From Acidobacteriota bacterium (GTDB lineage: Bacteria > Acidobacteriota > Thermoanaerobaculia > Gp7-AA8), in contig JAFAOU010000135.1 in assembly GCA_019247495.1 (NCBI GenBank), positions 1 through 42,477 of the forward strand: a DNA stretch of 42,477 nucleotides. Direction: 5' to 3'. The notes below the pieces were generated by a model that did not search any database, was not told the origin of the DNA, and worked only from the letters and a program-made list of their open reading frames with translations. Positions 23,372-40,613 of this stretch are shown here, one piece after another. The translations under genes were made by a program, and so were the position numbers. Numbering within the stretch: the first letter of the stretch is position 1; every line of letters starts with the position of its first letter.

Positions 23372-23623
23372 ATTCGACCGCTACCGGGAACCTAAATCAA
23401 GAACGATCGACGATTCCGCGACGCGGACAACCTTCGTTCACGTCTGTTCGCTGTTTGGGGCAGGAAACGGGTCGTTATCGATCCGGACCGAAGGTTTGAC
23501 ACCTTTGGCGTGAGTTCCCATGAGGTCCCACGAAAGAACCAAGCTAGCGTACGTCACGAGTCGGCTGTTCCAAAAAGTTTGGTTGCCGCGCGTAGAATAT
23601 CGCAGCACTATCAAGGAGGACCT

Positions 23624-25432
23624 GTGGCCTTTGGCGAGAGTATCGGCCTTGAAGTAGTAAAGCGCCTTCTAGACGCATATTCAAAGCATCGATTGCGACT
23701 ACCGAGTAAGCCGGCGCTGGAGTCCGTTGTTGGTGAACATCTCGCAGAAATAGCCCGATGGACGGGTAGGATCGAGTTTTTCGGTCTGTCAACGGCGAAG
23801 CAAACTGATAAACACACGATCGACTTATTCCTTTCGATTCCCCGAAAGTTCCGAGGCGACCGCGCAGCATCACAACAAACCGAGAAATCGTTGCTTGCGC
23901 ACGAAGGTAACTTCATTCTTCTCGGCGCGCCGGGGGCGGGCAAAACTACGACACTAAAACGTCTCGCGCGGACTGTACTAACGCGAGCACCCCGCGGCGC
24001 ACGGGACACGTCTGAATACCCCATCCTCCTGCGTCTTCGCGAGTTGGACGCGGACAACCTACTGGAGGCTAAACTCGGCAAAATCCTTGGCCTGGAGAAG
24101 TCGCTCCTTGATTTGACACTTCCAGATGAGGATGAACATCGTGTCTCGGAACATACGTTCGCGAAACGGTTCCGTCGTTCAGAGCCGTTGTCTGCCGCAA
24201 TCGCAAAGCTCCTCGATTCCACGAAAGCGTTGATCCTTCTAGACGGACTGGATGAAGTGCCCACGGATACCCGCGACATCACCGAGCAGATGATATCCCG
24301 CCTAGCAGAGAAGGTTACTTCCGCCAGATTCATCGTGACCTGTCGATCAGGCGACTATAATGCCCAGCTTCGACAATTCGATGTTGTTGAACTATGCCCG
24401 CTAGAACAGAAGCAGATTCGGCGTATCATTCGCCGGTGGTCTAGTAATCCCACCGCGTTTCTCGCAAAACTTCAAGATCAACCATTTTTCGATCTTGCCT
24501 CGCGCCCACTCTTCCTATGCCAGCTCTTAGTACTACACGAAGAACGTGGCTTTATACCCGAGCAGTCGACTGATGTGGTCGATTTAATCGTTAGGCTTGC
24601 GATAGAGGACTGGGATCTCAAGCATAAGCGGCAACCACGACTGTCGAAGTATGCCGGATTCGAAACAGCGCGAAAACGGGATTTTCTCGCGCATCTGGCC
24701 TTCTGGTTAAGCTATGAGCTCCGCGAGAAGCAGTTCACGTCTCGTACCCTTGGTGACGCGTATCAAGCGCTCCACGAGCGTTTTCGACTACCCGCTGGCG
24801 AAATGGAGCAGGTAGTCCACGAGCTCGAGACGCATACGGGGATTTTTATCGAGGCCGGTCACGGCAAATTTGAATTCTCGCATCTTTCCGTTCAGGAGTA
24901 CCTCACGGCGATGTATGTCATACGCGAGGCTATAACCGTCAACTTCGCTCGATACCTGACAGAAAATCCAGAACCTATCGCTGTGGCCGCCGCCCTCGCA
25001 CCAAGGCCCGAACGCTGGCTCCCTCGGGTATTTTTACATCCCGACATCGCACCTCGGCTCCGGTCTGTCAATCTGAAGGCGTTTTTTGCCAGGCTATTAC
25101 AAGAACGTCCTCTTTTCGTTGTCGATAGGGACTTGGGGCTGTTGGGCCTTTCATTGTTAACGACCAGGTCGGCGCACGACGAATACACGCGCGCTTTTCT
25201 AGATGATTTTGTTGTTGCAGGATCGACTACTCAAGCTTGCTCGGTTTATGAATTTACTCCGAAAGACGGCGGGTATTCATTTGTCGCTGGCCCCGGGTCT
25301 GGTCTTCCAGATGACTTGGAAGTGCCTCGTTCGGGGTGGATTAGTCAGCGCGAGGTCGATCGACTTCGCTCGTATCCAGAGGTCCCGTTTCCTGCACCTA
25401 ATCGTCACATGTATGGACTCCGGTCCACTTAG
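23624..25432 (+). CDS. NACHT-domain NTPase (bacterial NLR-like, candidate anti-phage protein)
   Basis: 602 residues from the GTG at 23624, chosen for its strong AAGGAGG site five bases upstream; the open frame also allows GTG 23510. Residues 1-90 form an N-terminal helical part (IARWTGRIEFFGLSTAKQTD and SIPRKFR) like that of bacterial NACHT proteins. Walker A is GAPGAGKTT (101-109), Walker B ALILLDGLDEVP (202-213), sensor RFIVTCRSGDYN (about 232-243), then a winged-helix region ending FEFSHLSVQEYLTAMYVIRE. There is no fused nuclease; the last 120 residues are of unknown type. NACHT NTPases of bacteria defend against phages; here that is inferred. A/T-richer than the surrounding genes, consistent with acquisition. 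Confidence 0.87.
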   Translation: MAFGESIGLEVVKRLLDAYSKHRLRLPSKPALESVVGEHLAEIARWTGRIEFFGLSTAKQTDKHTIDLFLSIPRKFRGDRAASQQTEKSLLAHEGNFILLGAPGAGKTTTLKRLARTVLTRAPRGARDTSEYPILLRLRELDADNLLEAKLGKILGLEKSLLDLTLPDEDEHRVSEHTFAKRFRRSEPLSAAIAKLLDSTKALILLDGLDEVPTDTRDITEQMISRLAEKVTSARFIVTCRSGDYNAQLRQFDVVELCPLEQKQIRRIIRRWSSNPTAFLAKLQDQPFFDLASRPLFLCQLLVLHEERGFIPEQSTDVVDLIVRLAIEDWDLKHKRQPRLSKYAGFETARKRDFLAHLAFWLSYELREKQFTSRTLGDAYQALHERFRLPAGEMEQVVHELETHTGIFIEAGHGKFEFSHLSVQEYLTAMYVIREAITVNFARYLTENPEPIAVAAALAPRPERWLPRVFLHPDIAPRLRSVNLKAFFARLLQERPLFVVDRDLGLLGLSLLTTRSAHDEYTRAFLDDFVVAGSTTQACSVYEFTPKDGGYSFVAGPGSGLPDDLEVPRSGWISQREVDRLRSYPEVPFPAPNRHMYGLRST

Positions 25433-25453
25433 GAATTCCGCGGAGTCGGCCGG

Positions 25454-25950
25454 CTAGCTCAGCCGCTCGCGGCCAGCACGTGCCGCGAGTACAGCGTCCC
25501 CCGCTCCGTGCACGTGCAGGAAGGCGAGCGCGTGCGAGAAAGCAGAGGCCGAGCATCTCGTCAATGAAGTAAAAGTAGTAATGCAGGCACTTGCCGGCGA
25601 CGCGGCGAATGAAACTGCATCCGGTCTTCTTGTCATGCCACGGCTCGTACGTCGGACACGGCTCCATTGCTGAGAATATGTGGACCGGCCCCGGGCGGTT
25701 GCTGCGCGTCGCGAGGATCTGCTGGATGCGATCTTGCTTGCGAAAAGTCGTCATGCGCTGGATGTATTCGGTCCCAGTCCTTCTTCAGCCGCCAGGCGTT
25801 CGGTGTGAGCAACGGATGGCATCGCGGAACGGCAGCGCGAACTCCTTCGCGTGGTCGAACAGCCGGTTGAAGCAGGAGAGGACACCGACGGATCTTCTGC
25901 GCGTGATGTTCGATCACGTTCGCCATCGGCCCACGATACCGGCCAACCGT
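25454..25950 (-). pseudogene. Decayed conserved hypothetical gene
   Basis: On the minus strand, fragments in different frames read GRYRGPMANVIEHHAQKIRR (about 25880-25940) and then MTTFRKQDRIQQILATRSNRPGPVHIFSAMEPCP, YEPWHDKKTG and GKCLHYYFYFIDEMLGLC (25754 down to about 25540). The order is that of one protein with at least one frameshift in the middle, and the sequence loses sense after LGLC. I recognise these lines from conserved hypothetical proteins but cannot name the family. Confidence 0.5.
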
Positions 25951-25963
25951 GGCGGCGAACTTT

Positions 25964-26146
25964 CTTTCTTGGTTTCGGCTATGCCGGTCTGTTCTCGGGT
26001 CCGCGAGTAGTTTTCTGTGTTCTTGCCTGAGGCAAGTGAGATGGCCGTAGCCTAAAAAGTCAAATCCCGGAAGCGCCTTCGTGTTTGGTATCGGGATGGC
26101 GGAAGTGAAGCTCCTCCGCAGACTTTCTTGGTTCCGGCTACGCCGG
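25964..26146. repeat. Pair of 24-bp direct repeats
   Basis: ctttcttggtttcggct... (25964-25987) recurs at 26123-26146 with 22 of 24 bases identical. The interval (135 bases) holds no gene. The pair could be remnants of an insertion or a dispersed-repeat family. Confidence 0.6.
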
Positions 26147-26194
26147 GGTAGGGAAATGCCATCCGGCGTCACCCCTGAGTAGGAGACTTGAAGA

Positions 26195-27616
26195 ATGAAG
26201 CGTCTTGCTCTTGTCGTAAGCCTTGCCGCCGTCATGACCGGATGCACGACACGCTATCAGGTCCGCGGCATTGAACCCGCTCTCGAGCCATTCCCCGACG
26301 ACTTGAAGACGTTCGAGAGTGATCGCCTGACTCAGCTCGACTTTGAATCACGCTCCGTCGAACGATTCGCAACGCCGCCGTTCACGGTCGGTGTTATTGA
26401 GTTCACAGACGAGGGTGTCACAAATGAGGCCCAATACACGCAGGTACGCACTCAGTTTGAACGGGCATTAGATAGCGGGACCGGCGTACTGCTCGTGATA
26501 TTTGCTCACGGCTGGCATCACAGCTGTCGAACCTGCGACCGCGATTTGGCGTGCTTTCGGCGCGTACTAAGCTCCCTAGCAGAGGGCGAACTCCGCGGGC
26601 GCCGTCGCACGGTATTCGGCGTCTATCTCGGCTGGCGTGGAGCCTCGATGGTCGGCAACTTCGATTACTTGACGCTGTGGAATCGTAAATACGTTGCTGA
26701 GCATATTGGCCGAACCGGTGCGAAAGAAGTGCTGGCATATTTTCATGAGCAGTGGCGCCGGCGAAAGAACACGGACTGTCGCATCACCATGATTACAGTG
26801 GGCCATAGCCTTGGTGGAGCAATGGTCTTTTCTGCCGCACGCGGCAAACTGACCGGTGATGTTGGAGACATTTATAGCCCTGAGGCGCTGCCAACGATTC
26901 GCTTAACTCGGACATCGGAACCGCGGTCGAAGGCCTTCGGACACAAAGCGATTCGTGCCCGTTTCGGCGATCTGCTTATGCTCGTTAATCCTGCGATCCA
27001 AGCAAGTGACTACGATCCATTCAACAACGACGTTACCGGCGGGCGACAACAGCTACCCGACGATGGGATGCCGTTTTCGAATGATCAACTGCCAGTGCTC
27101 GTGACGTTCGCCTCCACAGCGGATACCGCGGTAGGACGCATGTTCCCTCTTGCTGCCTGGATCTCCGGCTTCAACGTGTTCGCGAATGCCAAAACCCTGT
27201 TCTCTACTCGACGACGAACCGGAATGGGACGATATGCTCCCCATGTAACGCACACACTTACGTTAGATGTTTCGCGAGAGAAATTCTCCACCGGTGCGCG
27301 AGGCTGCTTTTGCACGAAGCAATGGCGTGACCCAGATCTTCAACTAGACGAGACCCCGCTCGATCTGGCAAAGGAATCAATCACTTGGTCGACGAGCGGA
27401 AAGACGCCGACGCATCTAAGGTTCAACCTGAGTAAGGCGAGGCACGGATCATGGGATGTCAATTCTCCCTATCTAGTCATACAGACGAATGAGGGAGTGA
27501 TCACCGAGCACAGCGACATCTTTAATCCATTGTTTGTGGGTGTTTTGCGGAAGATGGTCCAAAAGATGGACGACCGCATCGATGCAATGCGCGCAGCTGG
27601 CGTGGAGTATTACTGA
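26195..27616 (+). CDS. Lipoprotein with alpha/beta-hydrolase (lipase-like) domain
   Basis: 473 residues. Lipoprotein signal MKRLALVVSLAAVMTGC (Cys 17). An alpha/beta hydrolase core: strand-loop LLVIFAHGWHH (99-109) with the oxyanion-type HGW, and the nucleophile elbow GHSLGG (203-208, Ser 205). Two odd Cys clusters follow the first strand (CRTCDRDLAC, 111-120), and GCFCTK comes near residue 370. The start follows ggagacttgaaga. Its place beside the NACHT gene suggests an accessory region, but no link between them is evident. Substrate unknown. Confidence 0.82.
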   Translation: MKRLALVVSLAAVMTGCTTRYQVRGIEPALEPFPDDLKTFESDRLTQLDFESRSVERFATPPFTVGVIEFTDEGVTNEAQYTQVRTQFERALDSGTGVLLVIFAHGWHHSCRTCDRDLACFRRVLSSLAEGELRGRRRTVFGVYLGWRGASMVGNFDYLTLWNRKYVAEHIGRTGAKEVLAYFHEQWRRRKNTDCRITMITVGHSLGGAMVFSAARGKLTGDVGDIYSPEALPTIRLTRTSEPRSKAFGHKAIRARFGDLLMLVNPAIQASDYDPFNNDVTGGRQQLPDDGMPFSNDQLPVLVTFASTADTAVGRMFPLAAWISGFNVFANAKTLFSTRRRTGMGRYAPHVTHTLTLDVSREKFSTGARGCFCTKQWRDPDLQLDETPLDLAKESITWSTSGKTPTHLRFNLSKARHGSWDVNSPYLVIQTNEGVITEHSDIFNPLFVGVLRKMVQKMDDRIDAMRAAGVEYY

Positions 27617-27762
27617 CCCGGCCGTTGCGAGCAGATCGCGGAAGAACTTGTCAACGCGCTCCCCGCAACAAGGATCGGGCACGTTTCCTGCGGCACTTGC
27701 CGTCTTCCTCGGCTTTGTTGTAAGCCGCGCTGCCGGACTGGAAAAGCCAACCTACGTACCAA

Positions 27763-27788
27763 AACGGGCGGCCTTTCGGCCGCCCGTT
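27763..27788 (-). terminator. Intrinsic terminator of the rpoB-rpoC operon
   Basis: Stem aacgggcggcc / ggccgcccgtt (11 bp) with a 4-base loop. On the minus strand it is followed by a short T-run from the aaaa at 27761. It lies 24 bases after the rpoC stop and could also stop transcripts from the plus strand. Confidence 0.85.
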
Positions 27789-27811
27789 CGGGTTGATGCG
27801 ATAAATAGAAC

Positions 27812-32059
<4,248 letters not shown>

Positions 32060-32076
32060 ATGCGCCTCCCTATGTG

Positions 32077-32268
32077 TCAGGCGTTATCCATTGAACGCGG
32101 TGTTGGAAGCGAGAAGGCCACGGTGTTGCCGTAGCACATCCAGCACGGAGCTTCCCATTCCTGGTCGCCCGTGTAGAAGTGCGCCGTCATGGGAATCGCG
32201 CCGATGCCGTGACAGGCAGGGCAATCGGCGTTCGGCATGCTGGCAACTGCTGTGACCCGTTTCGCCAT
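32077..32268 (-). CDS. Small Cys-rich protein between rpoB and rpoC
   Basis: 63 residues. Two cysteine pairs, CPACHG and CWMCYG, spaced about 24 residues apart, make a probable zinc ribbon; the rest is [18 protein letters not shown] then [17 protein letters not shown]. The ATG is 7 bases after an AAGGA site formed by the end of rpoB (rpoB stop 32272-32274), so the three genes are linked in translation. Codon use is like the neighbours. I know of no standard gene at this place; it may be lineage-specific. Confidence 0.6.
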   Translation of the reverse strand: MAKRVTAVASMPNADCPACHGIGAIPMTAHFYTGDQEWEAPCWMCYGNTVAFSLPTPRSMDNA

Positions 32269-32271
32269 TCG

Positions 32272-36555
<4,284 letters not shown>

Positions 36556-36722
36556 TCGGTGCTCCTGTATTGAGGTGTTACAGCAGGCGAGGCCACTCGC
36601 AGGCGACGCGAATGACTGATGCGCAGGAGGTGGAACCATGTGGAAAGGGCCGCTCCCCCCCTCTCCGGTTCCGCGGTGTGAACGTGTCTGGGACGTTCAC
36701 CGTGTGCAACAAAAAGCAATTT

Positions 36723-36749
36723 CCGGACGGGACATTCCGCCCCGTCCGG
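36723..36749 (-). terminator. Attenuator-type hairpin between rplL and rpoB
   Basis: Perfect 9-bp stem ccggacggg / cccgtccgg with a 9-base loop. On the minus strand it is followed by a T-rich run (ttgctttttgttg). It lies in the 226-base gap between rplL and rpoB, where many bacteria keep a partial terminator that lowers RNA polymerase output relative to ribosomal protein. Confidence 0.7.
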
Positions 36750-36781
36750 ATGAGTCTTTTACGTACGTCAGGTGTGAAACG

Positions 36782-37165
36782 TTACTTGATGGTGACCTTG
36801 GCGCCGGCCTCTTCGAACTTCTTCTTGATGGTCTCGGCCTCTTCCTTCGAAACCGCTTCCTTGATCGTGGACGGAGCGGCCTCGACGAGGTCCTTCGCTT
36901 CCTTCAGACCAAGCGACGTCACTTCGCGCACTGCCTTGATGACGTTGATCTTCTTGTCGCCGACATCGCTGAGAAGAACGGTGAACTCGGTCTGCGCCTC
37001 GGCCGGAGCCGCGGCAGCGGCCGGGCCAGCGGCAGCAGCGGCCGGAGCCGCAGCGGCGGCAGCCGACACGCCAAAGCGGTCTTCCAGTGCCTTGACCAGG
37101 TTGGAAAGGTCCAGCACCGACATCGTCTCAATCTGCTTCACGAAATCTTCAGTCGAAATAGCCAT
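36782..37165 (-). CDS. rplL: 50S ribosomal protein L7/L12
   Basis: 127 residues from the ATG at 37165 ([20 protein letters not shown]) with GGAGG six bases upstream. N-terminal dimer part, Ala/Pro-rich hinge ([19 protein letters not shown]) and the conserved C-terminal domain ending [39 protein letters not shown]. The protein forms the ribosomal stalk that recruits translation GTPases. It is the last of rplK-rplA-rplJ-rplL before the rpoB attenuator. Confidence 0.98.
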   Translation of the reverse strand: MAISTEDFVKQIETMSVLDLSNLVKALEDRFGVSAAAAAAPAAAAAGPAAAAAPAEAQTEFTVLLSDVGDKKINVIKAVREVTSLGLKEAKDLVEAAPSTIKEAVSKEEAETIKKKFEEAGAKVTIK

Positions 37166-37237
37166 TTCAGCCTCCAAATAGTGTTGATTCAGTTCAATCT
37201 CATGCGCAACGCCATCAAGGCAAAGCGCGAATTCTTA

Positions 37238-37795
37238 CTAAGCGTTTGCCTCGGTTGCGGTTGCTTCGTCCGAGCTTCCACCGCCGCGCTGCTTGGCGAT
37301 TTCGCTGAGGACGACCGCGATGTTGCGGATGTTGGCGTTGAGCACGATGGCCAGACCGCGGATCGGCGACTGCATGAGGAACAACAGCTTGCTGATCAGC
37401 TCCTCGCGCGACGGCAGATTGGCGATGGCCTGGATCTGGTCGGCCGGCACGATCTGCCCATTGAGCATCGCGCCTTTGAACGAGATCGAGGGAACGTCTT
37501 TGGCGAACTTGGTCAGGGCCTTGGCCAACGCCACCGCGTCGGTGCGGTTGAACGCGACGGCGGTCGGACCGGTGAACTGATCCTTGAGCGCCGTCAGCGG
37601 CGAATCCTTTACCGCGATCAGCGCCAGGGTGTTCTTGACGACGACGTAGGTGGAGTTCGTGTCGCGGACCTGGCGCCGCAGCTCGGTGACCTGCGGAACG
37701 GTGATGCCTTTGAAGGCGATCACGAACGCGTTCGTGGCCTGGCCGATGCCTTCGCCGAGCTCGGAGATCGCTGATGCTTTTTCTTCGCGATTCAT
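37238..37795 (-). CDS. rplJ: 50S ribosomal protein L10
   Basis: 185 residues. MNREEKASAISELGEGIGQATNAFVIAFKGITVPQVTELRRQVRD is the standard L10 start. The C-terminal helices that bind L7/L12 end in a short Gly/Ser tail (RGGGSSDEATATEA). The start follows AAGGAGG, and the stop of rplA lies just upstream. L10 binds its own message and controls rplJL in other bacteria; no leader structure was analysed here. Confidence 0.98.
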   Translation of the reverse strand: MNREEKASAISELGEGIGQATNAFVIAFKGITVPQVTELRRQVRDTNSTYVVVKNTLALIAVKDSPLTALKDQFTGPTAVAFNRTDAVALAKALTKFAKDVPSISFKGAMLNGQIVPADQIQAIANLPSREELISKLLFLMQSPIRGLAIVLNANIRNIAVVLSEIAKQRGGGSSDEATATEANA

Positions 37796-37804
37796 GCTTC
37801 CTCC

Positions 37805-38506
37805 TTACTCTGCTTTCGCCTCGGCCACGGAAGCGTCGATGGAGATCGACGGGCTCATCGTGGACGAAACATAGATTGTGCGAACGTACTTGCCTTTCGC
37901 GGCCGGCGGCTTGGCCTTGCGAACGGCGTTGATGATGCTCGACGCGTTTTCCGCGAGCTGGTCGGCGGAGAACTGAATCTTTCCGACCGGAACGTGGATG
38001 ATCGAGGTCTTGTCGACGCGGAACTCAACCTTACCGGCTTTGATCTCCGCGATTGCTTTTGCAACGTCGAACGTGACGGTGCCGGTCTTCGGATTCGGCA
38101 TCAGACCCCGAGGTCCGAGGACTTTACCGAGCTTACCGACCGAACGCATCATGTCCGGCGTGGCGATGACGGCGTCGTAGTCAGTCCAGCCACCCTGGAT
38201 CTTTTCCACGAGCTCGTCGCCTCCGACAAAATCAGCGCCGGCTTCGGTAGCCTCACGCTGTTTGTCGCCTTGTGCGATCACGAGCACGCGTTTCGATTGT
38301 CCGGTTCCGTGCGGGAGCACGGTGGTACCGCGGACCATCTGATCGGCGTGCTTGGGATCGACTCCGAGAAGCATCGACAGCTCGACCGTCTCGTTGAATT
38401 TGGCGAAGGCGATCTGCTTGAGCAGACCGAACGCCTCATCCAGTTGATACGGCCGCTGTTCGACTTTCTCGAACGCTGCACGGTACTTCTTGCCGTGTCT
38501 GGCCAA
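37805..38506 (-). CDS. rplA: 50S ribosomal protein L1
   Basis: 233 residues. The best start is TTG at 38506, giving the family's [15 protein letters not shown], because GGAGG lies five bases upstream; a GTG two codons earlier would overlap that ribosome site. Motifs: [16 protein letters not shown], the central [20 protein letters not shown] signature and the end [11 protein letters not shown]1 forms the ribosome's E-site stalk. A 94-base family 3 hairpin lies between it and rplK, an odd interruption of a normally tight pair. Confidence 0.97.
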   Translation of the reverse strand: MARHGKKYRAAFEKVEQRPYQLDEAFGLLKQIAFAKFNETVELSMLLGVDPKHADQMVRGTTVLPHGTGQSKRVLVIAQGDKQREATEAGADFVGGDELVEKIQGGWTDYDAVIATPDMMRSVGKLGKVLGPRGLMPNPKTGTVTFDVAKAIAEIKAGKVEFRVDKTSIIHVPVGKIQFSADQLAENASSIINAVRKAKPPAAKGKYVRTIYVSSTMSPSISIDASVAEAKAE

Positions 38507-38595
38507 TTTCACCTCCGTAGTGTTAGCGGCGGATAAGAGACCCGCCTCCTACTTATGTTTGCGACGGCCACGCGCCGTCACGACTCCAAAAGCTC

Positions 38596-38689
38596 AATGT
38601 TGAATGTTGAGTGTTAAATGTTGAATGTTGAATGCTTCGGTCGTCCCGGTCATTCAACATTGAACATTCAACATTGAACATTCAACATT
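38596..38689. repeat. Hairpin repeat, family 3 (7-nt unit), between rplK and rplA
   Basis: The arms 38596-38634 and 38651-38689 are each 39 bases and pair with only 4 mismatches around a 16-base loop. Each arm is a run of 7-nt units (aatgttg, agtgtta). It fills most of the rplK-rplA gap. Confidence 0.92.
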
Positions 38690-38696
38690 TCGATTT

Positions 38697-39122
38697 CTAG
38701 CCGGTAACCTCGAGTCCCATCGACCGCGCAGTGCCTTCGACGGTCTTGATCGCCGCTTCGATCGATGCCGCATTCAGATCGGGCATCTTCGTCTTGGCGA
38801 TCTCTTCGACCTGCTTCTTCGTCACGCTGCCGACTTTGGTCTTGTTCGGCACGCCGGAGCCCTTCGGAATCCCGGCCGCTTTGAGGAGCAGGATGGCCGC
38901 GGGTGGCGTCTTGGTGATGAAGGTGAACGTGCGGTCGGAGAAGACGGTGATGACCACCGGGATGATCAGCCCCTGCTGCCCCTGCGTGCGCGCGTTGAAC
39001 GTTTTGCAGAACTCCATGATGTTCACGCCGTGCTGGCCGAGGGCCGGTCCGACAGGGGGCGCGGGCGTTGCGGCGCCGGCGGGAATCTGGAGCTTGATGT
39101 ATCCGGTGATTTTCTTAGCCAT
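38697..39122 (-). CDS. rplK: 50S ribosomal protein L11
   Basis: 141 residues, full length. Signatures: [41 protein letters not shown] at the N-terminus and the C-terminal rRNA-binding domain ending [27 protein letters not shown]. It binds the GTPase-associated centre of 23S rRNA. ATG at 39122, 19 bases after nusG. First gene of the ribosomal group. Confidence 0.98.
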   Translation of the reverse strand: MAKKITGYIKLQIPAGAATPAPPVGPALGQHGVNIMEFCKTFNARTQGQQGLIIPVVITVFSDRTFTFITKTPPAAILLLKAAGIPKGSGVPNKTKVGSVTKKQVEEIAKTKMPDLNAASIEAAIKTVEGTARSMGLEVTG

Positions 39123-39141
39123 CTCTCAGGTCCTTTGAAAA

Positions 39142-39732
39142 CTATCGTTTCTGTGCTGCCGCGGTGCCGCCCTGCTCTTCGCTCGGATCGAACCGGGCCA
39201 CCTGCAGGAAGTCGAGCTCGACGGGCGTCGAACGGCCGAAGATCGTGACCATGACCTTCAGCGTATTGCGGTCGAGGTTGACCTCTTCGACGACGCCGGT
39301 GAAGTTCGAGAACGGTCCATCGATGATGCGCACGTGCTCGCCGTGCTCGTAAACGTGCTTCGGTTTCGGCTTCTCTTTGGTGGTGACGACCTGCGTCAGA
39401 ATCTGGTCGACTTCCTCGGGGGTCAGCGGCGTCGGCTTCTTGCCGGTGCCGACGAAGCCGGTCACCTTCGGCGTGTTCTTCACGAGATGCCAGGCCTCGT
39501 CGGCCATGTCCATCTCGACGAGGATGTAGCCGGGAAAGAACTTGCGCTGCACTTCGCGCTTCTTCCCGCCCTTCATCTCGATGAGCGTTTCGGTCGGGAT
39601 CTTGATCTCGCCGAATTTGTCGCGCATGTCGAGAGCATCGATGCGCTGATTGAGGTTCTCGCGCACACGCTCCTCGAATCCCGAGTAGGTGTGGACGATG
39701 TACCACTGCTTCTGCGCCGTCGTTTCGGTCAT
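39142..39732 (-). CDS. nusG: Transcription termination/antitermination protein NusG
   Basis: 196 residues. The NGN domain begins QKQWYIVHTYSGFEERVRENL and includes FFPGYILVEMD. The KOW domain is at the C-terminus (VRIIDGPFSNFTGVVEEVNLDRNTLKVMVTIFGR). NusG links RNA polymerase with ribosomes and Rho. Starts two bases before the secE stop; same operon. Confidence 0.98.
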   Translation of the reverse strand: MTETTAQKQWYIVHTYSGFEERVRENLNQRIDALDMRDKFGEIKIPTETLIEMKGGKKREVQRKFFPGYILVEMDMADEAWHLVKNTPKVTGFVGTGKKPTPLTPEEVDQILTQVVTTKEKPKPKHVYEHGEHVRIIDGPFSNFTGVVEEVNLDRNTLKVMVTIFGRSTPVELDFLQVARFDPSEEQGGTAAAQKR

Positions 39733-39734
39733 GG

Positions 39735-39986
39735 CTACGTGCCTGCTCCCAGTTTGTGGAAGAGGAAGTCGATCGCCTTAAAGAAGAGCAGATCGCATCC
39801 GTACAGAAAGATGGCGAAGACGAGCGTGGAGACGATTACCACGACCGTCGTTCCAACGACCTCGGGACGGCTCGGCCAGGTGACCTTCTTCATCTCCGAG
39901 TTGGTGTCGCGAAAGAAGTCGCGCGTGGACAGCCACCACTCACGCGGCCTGGCGATGATTGCGTTGCTGTTTTTTTCTTGATCCAT
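39735..39986 (-). CDS. secE: Preprotein translocase subunit SecE
   Basis: 83 residues from the ATG at 39986 (MDQEKNSNAIIARPREWWLS); the longer open frame upstream crosses a repeat and a tRNA. SecE motif SEMKKVTWPSRPEVVGTTVVVIV and one membrane helix. It is part of the SecYEG channel. Directly before nusG, as usual. A weak purine-rich site (ggggt) precedes the start. Confidence 0.95.
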   Translation of the reverse strand: MDQEKNSNAIIARPREWWLSTRDFFRDTNSEMKKVTWPSRPEVVGTTVVVIVSTLVFAIFLYGCDLLFFKAIDFLFHKLGAGT

Positions 39987-40000
39987 CGATACCCCGAAAT

Positions 40001-40078
40001 GCTGACAGCTTTCAGCCCTCATCCTTCCGCGGCCCGTTGCCGCCATGAAGGTTGAGAGCTGAAGGCTGGAAGCTGAGA
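40001..40078. repeat. Hairpin repeat, family 5 (7-nt unit), before secE
   Basis: One arm is gctgacagctttcagccctc... (40001-40027); the other is gaaggttgagagctgaaggc... (40047-40077). Over 22 aligned bases 18 pair. The right arm reads as 7-nt units (gttgaga, gctgaag, gctggaa, gctgaga). It separates tRNA-Trp from secE. Confidence 0.8.
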
Positions 40079-40082
40079 AGTT

Positions 40083-40158
<76 letters not shown>

Positions 40159-40250
40159 GCATGAGCCGCAAAAGCCTGCAAAAGCGGGCTTGAAGCGGCT
40201 TATTCCAGATCCTTCGGCGCGCGTTGCCGCCTCAGGACAAGTGCTACGCC

Positions 40251-40412
40251 TTACTTCGACTCCCGGTGGGGAGTGTGCTTCCGGTCATGACGGCAGAACT
40301 TCTTCAGTTCCAGCTTCTCCGTCATGGTTTTCTTGTTCTTCGTCGTCGTGTAGTTCCGACGTTTGCACTCGGTACATTGAAGCGTGATGATTTCTCTGCC
40401 TGCGCGCGCCAT
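40251..40412 (-). CDS. rpmG: 50S ribosomal protein L33
   Basis: 53 residues: [20 protein letters not shown], then [19 protein letters not shown], then [14 protein letters not shown]33 is a small surface protein of the large subunit. The first zinc pair CTEC is intact, but the second pair is CRHD rather than CxxC, so one cysteine is replaced by Asp and zinc binding, if any, would use His. Too short to show among longer reading frames; found by reading the strand. Confidence 0.95.
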   Translation of the reverse strand: MARAGREIITLQCTECKRRNYTTTKNKKTMTEKLELKKFCRHDRKHTPHRESK

Positions 40413-40441
40413 GTTCTTGCTACTCCGCTTGTGACGTTAGA

Positions 40442-40516
40442 TGGAGCCCTCTGCGAGAGTTGAACTCGCGACCCCGTCCTTACCAAGGACGTGCTCTACC
40501 CCTGAGCTAAGAGGGC
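40442..40516 (-). tRNA. tRNA-Thr (anticodon GGT)
   Basis: Minus strand, 75 bases, with encoded CCA. Acceptor GCCCTCT with AGAGGGC; anticodon loop TTGGTAA. Only 28 bases separate it from rpmG, where tuf is often found. Confidence 0.95.
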
Positions 40517-40530
40517 TTGCTGCGATTTCT

Positions 40531-40606
40531 TGGAGCGGGAGACGGGGCTCGAACCCGCGACCAACAGCTTGGAAGGCTGTGACTCTACCAACTGAGTTAC
40601 TCCCGC
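40531..40606 (-). tRNA. tRNA-Gly (anticodon TCC)
   Basis: Minus strand, 76 bases, with encoded CCA. Acceptor GCGGGAG with CTCCCGC; anticodon loop CTTCCAA. Confidence 0.95.
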
Positions 40607-40613
40607 GTGTGAA

